Below, one piece after another: positions 45,425 through 52,687 of a stretch of DNA of 53,916 nucleotides. Under the pieces are notes generated by a model. That model had not been told where the DNA came from. It ran no database searches and was given only the letters and a program-made list of their open reading frames with translations. Position 1 is the first letter of the stretch, and every line of letters starts with the position of its first letter. A program made the position numbers and the translations under genes. Origin of the DNA: Legionella drancourtii LLAP12 (GTDB lineage Bacteria > Pseudomonadota > Gammaproteobacteria > Legionellales > Legionellaceae); assembly GCF_000162755.2 (NCBI RefSeq), contig NZ_JH413847.1, positions 162,325 through 216,240 on the forward strand, read 5' to 3'.

Positions 45425-47515
45425 TTATTGATGCGGAATTAATTGATTTCGTTGTTCGTATAAAGATGTAGCTATTTCTTCATCATTTTGTCGGGCTCGG
45501 GAAGAAGCTTCTATTGTCGCGCTCTTCATAAAGAAACTAAATGGGGTTGGAGCTATGCGAGCTCGTTCTTGTGCCACGCGAGGATTTTCTATTTCTTCTG
45601 CAACCACTTGTGCGTTAAAATCTTGCTCCTCTTCAGTGTCTGAGTTTTCATAACTAAAGCGCTCCGTTTTTTCTAATAGATGACCTCGCGTATAGGCAAC
45701 CAGTGTCATACGATGCCAATTAGGAATGGTGTGCTTGCCACGTCGTGTAATCTCAAATTCTGTTGGTGTATCTAAAGGAATGATTTTCGTATTCGCATGA
45801 ATTACTTCCTCAAAGTTTGCTATTAAACAATCCCCTTGCTCCACATCAAAGGCAATTTGATATTCGGGAAATGCTGTATATCCTCCTTTATAACGTTTTT
45901 CCTTACTGCCATAAAAACAAGATAAAAAGCCTAGATATTTACCTGGAAATTGATTCTCATCAGTATGAGTAAATGTTTGCTTATCGTAATTGAATTCTAT
46001 AGCACAGGTTACATCAGAACCCGGAAAAATCCGATATTCTTCAAGAGGTTTCATTACGCGTTTACAATAAGTATATTCTTTTGCTGCTACTTCTTTATAT
46101 GTGGCCTCTAAAGCGTTTAAGACAGCCCCGGCATAGGTAACAATCTGAGTATTATAATTATCTAGACCCGTATAATGAGAAATAGTCACGTTTTGGATGG
46201 GTAAGCCTAGTATGCCTAATGCCGCTGAACGACAAGCGGTTCTTCGTTGATTTTTCGCTTTACGTTCAATGCGATCTTCAACTCCTTGGGCACCACAGCT
46301 TTGTAAATTATACCAGGTAGCATTCATCGCATATTTATTCATCCCCTCAATGGCATCATCAGGAACTACTTTTTTACGGAAGCTGGCAACTAACTCCCCG
46401 GTGTCCAAATCATAGACATTAGTATTTTCTCTAATAATAGGATAATTGACTTCGTCAATTTGTTGGTGTTTTTCTGCGGTAGGTCCTCGTTTTAACCAGA
46501 TTAATTGGATGCCATTTTCCCGATGTCTGTAGTTTCCTTCACGGTCTTGAATCGGGGGGCGAATTGGTAATTTTCTACTGGGATCAATAGAGTATTTACT
46601 GGTAATTACAGTGTCTTTTACCTCTTTGTTTATGCTACCAAAGAGTGAGTAAAATTTTTTCTGTAATGGCGTATTTAACGGGAGAATATTTAGCTTTTTT
46701 AACTCGTAATTTATCATGGTCAGTAAGAGTACTTTTGATGTTTTAGTGATTAAAGATTCTTTGACCATATGTGAGAAAAGATATAAGAGTGCCTTGATTG
46801 CCTCTTCATTTTGTCGGGCGCTCTTTTTTGTATTGAGTACAACAGGAAGATAATATTTTTGTAAATAAAGTTGTCGTGATTTATGTGTCTCATACTCTTT
46901 TACCCGCGGAAAGGTATATTCATTTCTCACCGGAGTATTGGTAAATGGAACATTGACAACTGTAGCATATTGGGCAAGCGCCATCGGCTCATCGTTGCTT
47001 TTAGGGCTAGGGAGTACATTTTTCCTAAATGCTCCTGATGCTCGACCATGTGCGGTGGTGAGTGGTGCTTGCGTGTATTTGTTAGGAAATCCACTCGCTT
47101 TTTTAGGTTTTGCTAATGGGGTATCTCCTTTTAGTGTACTTGTAAGTCTTGGTGGGGATATTAGAAAATGATTATTCGCTAAGTCATATCGAGCCTGTAA
47201 TTTTTTTACAGTATGCTCAGGTAGTTGCTCTGGTTTTAACTGCGCTATTTCGTGTAGGAATTTATTCCAGTTTCTTCTGATTTCTGTTTGTACTTGAATG
47301 GAGAATTCACTTGCAATTGCTTCTGATTCAGCTTCAAGATCTATTAGTTCAACAGGTTGACTGTCGGGTTGTTCAGGAATTGGGGAATGAATCGTGTCCT
47401 GTTGTTCTTGAGTTGTTGCAGGAGGAGGGGGGCTATAAGCATGTTCTTCCCTTGTTCTTGGTTTTTTATGCTCTGAATTATCTTTTACATTTGTTTGATT
47501 TTGGGATCTTTTCAT
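45425..47515 (-). CDS. Large protein with a Fe(II)/2-oxoglutarate dioxygenase-like domain, TET/JBP-like; candidate effector
   Basis: 696 aa, no signal peptide or membrane segment. Residues 1-60 are disordered, Pro/Gln-rich, with KR (2-3) and KKPR (17-20) clusters that resemble a bipartite nuclear signal. Residues about 400-610 look like a double-stranded beta-helix oxygenase: TACRSAALGI (426-435), H517-T-D519, KGGYTAFPEYQIAF (543-556), VEQGDCLIANFEEVIH ending at H573, and R602-MTLVAY. The order HxD, GG-x-PE, GD, H, RxxLVxY parallels TET/JBP thymine/cytosine hydroxylases. The C-terminal part is Glu-rich (SDTEEEQDF, NDEEIA), like some Dot/Icm signals. AGAGAGA precedes the ATG. Function unproven. 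Confidence 0.6.
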   Translation of the reverse strand: MKRSQNQTNVKDNSEHKKPRTREEHAYSPPPPATTQEQQDTIHSPIPEQPDSQPVELIDLEAESEAIASEFSIQVQTEIRRNWNKFLHEIAQLKPEQLPEHTVKKLQARYDLANNHFLISPPRLTSTLKGDTPLAKPKKASGFPNKYTQAPLTTAHGRASGAFRKNVLPSPKSNDEPMALAQYATVVNVPFTNTPVRNEYTFPRVKEYETHKSRQLYLQKYYLPVVLNTKKSARQNEEAIKALLYLFSHMVKESLITKTSKVLLLTMINYELKKLNILPLNTPLQKKFYSLFGSINKEVKDTVITSKYSIDPSRKLPIRPPIQDREGNYRHRENGIQLIWLKRGPTAEKHQQIDEVNYPIIRENTNVYDLDTGELVASFRKKVVPDDAIEGMNKYAMNATWYNLQSCGAQGVEDRIERKAKNQRRTACRSAALGILGLPIQNVTISHYTGLDNYNTQIVTYAGAVLNALEATYKEVAAKEYTYCKRVMKPLEEYRIFPGSDVTCAIEFNYDKQTFTHTDENQFPGKYLGFLSCFYGSKEKRYKGGYTAFPEYQIAFDVEQGDCLIANFEEVIHANTKIIPLDTPTEFEITRRGKHTIPNWHRMTLVAYTRGHLLEKTERFSYENSDTEEEQDFNAQVVAEEIENPRVAQERARIAPTPFSFFMKSATIEASSRARQNDEEIATSLYEQRNQLIPHQ

Positions 47516-48047
47516 TGTTTATTCTCTCTATAAATGTTAGATGGGAACATCCAAGTAAGACTTAAGAGAAGCAAAAAAGTAGACTTATGATTCTTGATAA
47601 TCTTCCATATTGACCAATCCTAGATCAATTATATGGGTTGAATTTTGTAACAACAAGATTATTTTTGAATAAATTTGATTTTCGCTATTTAGGTTTGATG
47701 GTCCAAAAGCCAATAGGAGCATTTCGGGTAAAGTTAACGGGGGGCGACTTAGCTACACTGATATCCAATTTTTAAAAGCCCGTCAAACATGATTCTGAAA
47801 AATTAATTAGGTTAACATTTCTAAGTTGGCGGGAATTTAGGATTTACAATTTCATCTGTATTTGATATTATGTTCTTTTTTTAAGCATTAGCATGTATAG
47901 GAAAAAGGTCCATGTCCATGTTTTTAAAACGAACACCTGTGATTTCGATATTGCATAATAAAAATTACAAAAATGCAGCTACATTCCATTCGAGGATCAA
48001 ATTTTCCGTATCTGATTAGGTACAATTATCTTATGGAGCTTGAAGTT
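47516..48047. other. Long intergenic region between the dioxygenase-like and PAP2 genes
   Basis: About 530 bp, mostly AT-rich. It must hold both divergent promoters. A GC-richer patch at about 47728-47765 stands in a short open frame (about 50 codons, ending VKLTGGDLATLISNF) without a good start and could be a remnant of a decayed gene or mobile element. A 35-codon frame (47912-48019) has GGAAAAAGG upstream but overlaps the PAP2 region in another frame. None of these is supported as a gene. Confidence 0.35.
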
Positions 48048-48734
48048 ATGGAACGATTGATTTGCGCCCTGTCTTTTAGACAAAAGAAATGGTTCCTAGT
48101 TGGTGGGGGTCTTACTGTTTTAATTATTGGCTATTATTTTATTTCTCATGCACCTATCGTCCCTATAGTGCCCATTGTCCATTTACATGTGGATGAATCC
48201 ATTCCTTTTTGGCCATGGACTGTGTGGATTTACCTGATTGGTCTTTATTTCCCCATCCCATATATCATTGAGAAAGCTCGTAGCCCAGAAACTCTCGTCA
48301 CTGCGCTCCTAGCCACCCTATGCTCGGGATTTGTTGCTTTTGCATTCTTTTGGTTAGTTCCTATGGCCTACCCACGACCCTCGGTTATCTCTGGTGGAGA
48401 CGCTATCTCCAACCAACTCTTGGCCTGGGTCTATCTTGTCGATTCCCCCATTAACACCTTTCCATCCTTGCATGTGGCATATTCGACCATTTTCTATCTT
48501 GTGATCAAAGAAGAAGTACCGTCTCAACGCTTGTTCTTTTTTGTAAATCTTTGTCTCATCCTCGCTTCTACCCTAACAACCAAACAGCATTTTTTGCTAG
48601 ATGGCATCGCCGGGGTTTTACTAGCCCTGATCTCTTTCCGTGCTGCTAGAGCCTTAGTCTCAAGGCCCCATTTTGCAAAAATTTCCCTGCTTTTTGATAA
48701 ACGCTCCCAGGTAGAGCCTTCCAATTCACCCTAA
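48048..48734 (+). CDS. PAP2-superfamily membrane phosphatase/transferase
   Basis: About 228 aa from ATG 48048, which has GGAG 9 bp upstream; ATGs at 48033 and 47973 are alternatives. Five or six membrane helices. The PAP2 motifs are NTFPSLHVAYS (second motif with His) and TLTTKQHFLLDGIAGVL (third motif with His and Asp), the arrangement of inositolphosphotransferase/AUR1-like and lipid phosphatase proteins; the first KX6RP motif is not clear. It ends with a 4-bp overlap against the convergent SDR gene. Codons use more C than neighbours, which hints at a different origin. Confidence 0.75.
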   Translation: MERLICALSFRQKKWFLVGGGLTVLIIGYYFISHAPIVPIVPIVHLHVDESIPFWPWTVWIYLIGLYFPIPYIIEKARSPETLVTALLATLCSGFVAFAFFWLVPMAYPRPSVISGGDAISNQLLAWVYLVDSPINTFPSLHVAYSTIFYLVIKEEVPSQRLFFFVNLCLILASTLTTKQHFLLDGIAGVLLALISFRAARALVSRPHFAKISLLFDKRSQVEPSNSP

Positions 48735-49564
48735 AGAAATTTAAGCTGAAGTTTAAATGCCCATTTAAATATAAAATCTACCATACCATTGGGTAGCAGA
48801 TTTAAAAAGCGTATGACATTGATATTTTTTCCTATGTAATAAGTGGATTTAATTTTTCTTTTTAGAATAAGTTGATGAAATAATTTAGCGACTTGTACTG
48901 GCTTGGTAGATTTGGACATGTCGGCATCAATTATTTTTAATCCAAGTGTTGCTATCTTGGAATAAAAGGGAAAGTTAGTTTTGAAACTTAATTCTTTGGC
49001 GCCATCCCAAATAGGCGTCTTAATGGATCCCGGGTGTATAATGGCGAATTGAACTTGGTAATAGGTGGGATGGTGAACCATTTCTCGGCGTAATGAAGTA
49101 ATCAAGTAATTAATGGCTAGTTTAGAAATGGGATAGATGCCCATAAAAGGAACGGTCGTGGTTGCCGACCCTGAGCCCATGGCAATAATTTTTCCCTGAG
49201 GCACTAAAAAGGGAAGTACCGTTTTGATTAATTTTGTCGTTCCAAAAAAATTTATTTCAAAAATTTGTTTAAAGGATTCTTCATTGATGTCGAGCATCGG
49301 GCCCCAAGTGGAAATTCCCGCGTTAGCAATTAATGTATCAATAGAATGATGATTTTTCTGGAGATAAAATTCAAGTTTTTTGAAATCCTGATTATTGCCA
49401 TAATCCAAAACAAAGTATTCGACTTGCGAATATTGTTTCGCTGTCTTTATTTCATATTGTGTTTTTAAACCAGCCAAGATTTTAAATCCTGGATAATTAC
49501 CAAACTCTTCTAAAAACGATTGACCAATTCCTCTACTTGTTCCGGTAATAAGAACGGTTTTCAT
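48731..49564 (-). CDS. Short-chain dehydrogenase/reductase
   Basis: 277 aa NAD(P)-dependent oxidoreductase of the classical SDR fold. TGTSRGIGQ (7-15) binds the cofactor, NAGIS is at 81-85, and the catalytic set is Ser131/133, Tyr144 and Lys148 (YPISK). The C-terminal tail WAFKLQLKFL is hydrophobic/basic, perhaps membrane-associated. Last gene of the operon; its ATG overlaps the stop of the upstream P-loop kinase by 4 bp. Substrate unknown; 3-ketosphinganine reductase-like function is only one possibility. Confidence 0.85.
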   Translation of the reverse strand: MKTVLITGTSRGIGQSFLEEFGNYPGFKILAGLKTQYEIKTAKQYSQVEYFVLDYGNNQDFKKLEFYLQKNHHSIDTLIANAGISTWGPMLDINEESFKQIFEINFFGTTKLIKTVLPFLVPQGKIIAMGSGSATTTVPFMGIYPISKLAINYLITSLRREMVHHPTYYQVQFAIIHPGSIKTPIWDGAKELSFKTNFPFYSKIATLGLKIIDADMSKSTKPVQVAKLFHQLILKRKIKSTYYIGKNINVIRFLNLLPNGMVDFIFKWAFKLQLKFL

Positions 49565-50391
49565 AAATGGTTTCCTAGTGACTGAATTATCTTATCGGTT
49601 TGCGTGTCATCATAAGCAGTAATTTCAAAAATTTGAATATGAGGAAAATTGAATTTTATAAATTTGAGCATTCTTTGATAATTTTTCTCTAACTCACGAA
49701 GTCCTGCTAAGTTTTCATGCAATTCTTTATTAGTTTGACTCTCTTGTGCGCGCGTATCAATTTTATTTAAAACCGTTTTCACTTTTGGACAAATATAAAT
49801 AATGCCATCGGGCATTTGCGTTTGGTAGCGAAATTGCAGTTCAGCAATAAGATCCATCCAGTCTAATTTAAAAAGCCCGAGAATTTCCTGGGAAAAATTC
49901 CAGATGGAAGATTGAGACTTCGTTCGCTGTTTATGCAGTTCAAACCACCGCAAAATAAAATCCCAAGGCACTTGGCGAGTTTGCAATTTTGATAATAACT
50001 GATCATGCAGGGCACTGGTATCTATCCCTTTCATGTGTTGGCGATAAAGTTCTCCATAAACTAATGAATCAAGTACTGGATGACGCTGGGATAAAATGAT
50101 TTCCGGTTGCCAGTTATTAATAAAAAATTGCTCAATAACACCAAATAACGTTGCTTGTAAGTAAAGGGAAACGCCTTTGAGTTCAAAAGACTTTAGTTCA
50201 TCACTGAGCGAAGAAAAAATTTCCAATTTTTCAGAGAGATTTTTAAAAGGAGAGTCCGAAGCTTCATGGTAATTGGGGGCATTAATAAATGTAGTTTTAT
50301 GTTGAACAAGCTTGGTTGTCGCCATGAGACGATGCACTAGCGCGGTTTTTCCTGAGCCATCAATACCTAAAATAGTATAATGCTTACTCAT
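49561..50391 (-). CDS. P-loop kinase, thymidylate-kinase-like (second copy)
   Basis: 276 aa. Walker A GIDGSGKTA (9-17). SQRHPVLDSLVYGELY stands where dTMP kinases have their DR[YH] motif, but with Gln in place of Asp. The C-terminal half contains basic helices (RWFELHKQRTKSQS) and lacks the standard LID signature. About 65 residues longer than typical dTMP kinases, so a different phosphoacceptor is likely. Start and stop overlap the neighbours by 4 bp each. Confidence 0.65.
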   Translation of the reverse strand: MSKHYTILGIDGSGKTALVHRLMATTKLVQHKTTFINAPNYHEASDSPFKNLSEKLEIFSSLSDELKSFELKGVSLYLQATLFGVIEQFFINNWQPEIILSQRHPVLDSLVYGELYRQHMKGIDTSALHDQLLSKLQTRQVPWDFILRWFELHKQRTKSQSSIWNFSQEILGLFKLDWMDLIAELQFRYQTQMPDGIIYICPKVKTVLNKIDTRAQESQTNKELHENLAGLRELEKNYQRMLKFIKFNFPHIQIFEITAYDDTQTDKIIQSLGNHL

Positions 50392-51347
50392 AAGACGTCA
50401 CAAACTTGAATGGTTTCGGCATGAAGATCAAAAAATGCTTCTCGCACAGGCTCCATAATTTCTCCATCCATCTCCAATAAAAATGGTGTCAATGATGAAA
50501 CTTTTATAGACGTGACAGAATGAAAACCTGAGTTTTTATCTTTAAGAAAGGCACCTTGGTGGAGTTTAATGAACAGAGAAAATAACTGACTCATATTCAT
50601 TTTTTGGGTAAAAACAAAATCAAGTAAACGATCGTTGCGTTGTACTGGAGTGCCAAAGTTCATGCCACCGGATACGTTCGGGGTTTTGAGAATTCCCATA
50701 TTTGACATAATTTCATTAAAGACTATTTTTTCGTCCTTAGAGGTGATTAATTCGAAAAAAAATCGCTGATGAAAGATATTTTTTAATAAAAGAATAAGCG
50801 TACAGAAATTGGCTAGATTAAAATTAATTTTTTTTAAATGGTGGATTATGGGGTTGGTATTGAAGATATAATTTCCCTGTGCCGTTACGCCAATGCCAGC
50901 ATTGACTAGAAACAAAGCTTCCCTAGGCTCTCCTCCTCCATTAATCATGCAACATCTCCCCACATCGTAAGTAGTGCTTTGGGTAGACATTCGCAAGCTG
51001 TAACCTTTTACTAGGTTAGAATAGGGTTTGTGAAAGTCATTGCTACTGCCCAAATTAATGGCCCCAAGCTTTATTTTTTTTCGCTGTTGTTCGGAAAAAA
51101 TTTCAAAAATTTTGTTTAGGAGAGTGTGAATGGAGCCATCTCCGCCCGCACTCACTAATTGGATTTCCGCCGTTTCCCAGGCTGGTAATTTAGCTATCTC
51201 TTTAAGTTGTTGGGTGAGCTCGGTAATTCCCGTCGTAAAAATAGGTCGGTAGTTAATGGCCCGTTCTTGCAGAATCTGCTCTACCTGATGCCACTTCTTG
51301 AGCGCAACTTGACTGGCCGAATGGGTATTGATAAAAATATAAATCAT
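50388..51347 (-). CDS. Diacylglycerol/sphingosine-kinase-like lipid kinase
   Basis: 319 aa of the DAGK catalytic fold. GGDGSIHTLLNKI (68-80) is the ATP-binding motif, NLGSSNDF (98-105) replaces the common GTxND, and the C-terminal LLEMDGEIMEP holds the conserved Asp-Gly-Glu. Bacterial relatives phosphorylate diacylglycerol, undecaprenol-like lipids or sphingoid/ceramide lipids. Overlaps both neighbours by 4 bp (ATGA type), so strict translational coupling is likely. Confidence 0.8.
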   Translation of the reverse strand: MIYIFINTHSASQVALKKWHQVEQILQERAINYRPIFTTGITELTQQLKEIAKLPAWETAEIQLVSAGGDGSIHTLLNKIFEIFSEQQRKKIKLGAINLGSSNDFHKPYSNLVKGYSLRMSTQSTTYDVGRCCMINGGGEPREALFLVNAGIGVTAQGNYIFNTNPIIHHLKKINFNLANFCTLILLLKNIFHQRFFFELITSKDEKIVFNEIMSNMGILKTPNVSGGMNFGTPVQRNDRLLDFVFTQKMNMSQLFSLFIKLHQGAFLKDKNSGFHSVTSIKVSSLTPFLLEMDGEIMEPVREAFFDLHAETIQVCDVL

Positions 51348-51955
51348 AACAACATTTCCTTCTGGATGTCTTCAAAAACTGTGCGCGCCAGATCCTCAAT
51401 ACTTAAACTGGTATCTAAATTTTTCCAGTTGGGCTGTTTTATTTTATCCCATTCCTGCTGCGCTTTTTTCTGAAATGTAAGAAAGCCTTTTTCCTTATCA
51501 CGTTCATAGCCGCTTTCATAGCCTGAAATCACCTCTTTTCTTTTAAGTGAAGTCACAGGAGAAATATCTAAATAGTAAACCAAGTTTGGTTTAGGGAAAA
51601 TTTTTACCATCGCGTCCACATCATCGCGAAGTGCGCCATGCAAAATTTCACTGATATAGTATTTATACCAATAGCTATTGATGACTAATATTTGTGGGTT
51701 TTCTTTTTGTGCTACATGAATGGCCTGGGCCATACTATGAAATAAAAAAAGCGATCTTGCGTGACAAGACAAGGTTTGAAGATATTTTGCAATACCCTGT
51801 TTGTTTACAGGAGCAATAAAAAGATTTTTGTCCAAGATATCCCAAATAGTGGCCACTTCAACTTTATATCCCTGAAGGCGTAGTGACTTCTCAAGAGCGT
51901 TGCAGAGAGTAGTTTTACCTGAGCCGTCGGCGCCGGCAATGACAATTGTTTTCAT
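51344..51955 (-). CDS. P-loop kinase, thymidylate-kinase-like (first copy)
   Basis: 203 aa, the length of dTMP kinases. Walker A GADGSGKTT (8-16) and a later YYLDISPVTSLKRK that mirrors the dTMP kinase DVPPEVGLKR strand-helix. NSYWYKYYI replaces the DRYWYS motif, so the key Asp-Arg is changed to Asn-Ser. The housekeeping tmk gene is normally beside holB, not in such an operon, so this is probably a paralogue with another substrate. ATG overlaps the HAD stop by 4 bp. Confidence 0.7.
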   Translation of the reverse strand: MKTIVIAGADGSGKTTLCNALEKSLRLQGYKVEVATIWDILDKNLFIAPVNKQGIAKYLQTLSCHARSLFLFHSMAQAIHVAQKENPQILVINSYWYKYYISEILHGALRDDVDAMVKIFPKPNLVYYLDISPVTSLKRKEVISGYESGYERDKEKGFLTFQKKAQQEWDKIKQPNWKNLDTSLSIEDLARTVFEDIQKEMLL

Positions 51956-52686
51956 TCAGGGCCATCCATATTTTGTAAATAATTGATAAGATCCTGGTAA
52001 CTTCCGCTGGCATTCAGCCTTGAATCAGTAAGATTAGCAATCACATCGTGGTTTTTGGGCGTAGATAATAAAAACGTATTCATGCCCACAGTAGCTGCGG
52101 GCAAATCTTTTATGGGATCGTTGCCAATCATAAGGCATTCGTGAGGAGTTAGTTGAAATTTGGACACTAGTTCTTGGTAGTACTCTACTCTAGGTTTCGT
52201 TCTTGTCATATTTTCTGCATGGGTAATGCCATTAAAATAATTTAAATGAAGTCCGGCAGCTTCGAGGCGAGTTTTGATTGCCGACATCGGAAATACCGGA
52301 TTAGTTGCAAGAATAATACGATAGCTGTTTTTTTTTGCCCAAAGCAAAATTTCTTTGTTTTGCGGAATAGGATAAAAAAAACATTTTAAGCGAGGGAAAT
52401 CTTCGTTAAGGATTTGGCGAACCAAACCCTCAATAGTTACCTTGTTTTTGCTTTTTGAATAATCAACTAAATAGTCAATGAACACATTAAAGTTTGTAAC
52501 AGATGTTGTATTGTTCAATAATTTTTGCACAGCTTGGCGAAAAATTCCATGAAATCGGAGCATGCTAATTTCAGGAAAGAAACGATAAATAGTAATGGCC
52601 AATAAAGGAAAAGAAAAGATCCGATGCATTTCCAGTAGCGTTCCATCCAGATCGAAACAAAGGGTGGTAATTTTACGGCGCTCCAA
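51952..52686 (-). CDS. HAD-superfamily hydrolase
   Basis: 244 aa if started at TTG 52686 (AAGGAGA 8 bp upstream, one base after the upstream stop). The frame extends further upstream but overlaps the previous gene by 130 bp without family similarity. Motif I FDLDGTLLE (Asp12 nucleophile, Asp14), motif II ILATNPVFP, motif III Lys in RTKPRVEYY, motif IV MIGNDPIKDLPAA. A phosphatase of the phosphoglycolate-phosphatase-like branch; substrate unknown. Confidence 0.8.
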   Translation of the reverse strand: MERRKITTLCFDLDGTLLEMHRIFSFPLLAITIYRFFPEISMLRFHGIFRQAVQKLLNNTTSVTNFNVFIDYLVDYSKSKNKVTIEGLVRQILNEDFPRLKCFFYPIPQNKEILLWAKKNSYRIILATNPVFPMSAIKTRLEAAGLHLNYFNGITHAENMTRTKPRVEYYQELVSKFQLTPHECLMIGNDPIKDLPAATVGMNTFLLSTPKNHDVIANLTDSRLNASGSYQDLINYLQNMDGPE

Positions 52687-52687
52687 G

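Noticed and set aside
47912-48019. 35-codon frame (MSMFLKRTPVIS...) with GGAAAAAGG upstream
   Set aside because: Short, no recognisable motif, and it overlaps the region leading into the PAP2 gene; not enough to call.
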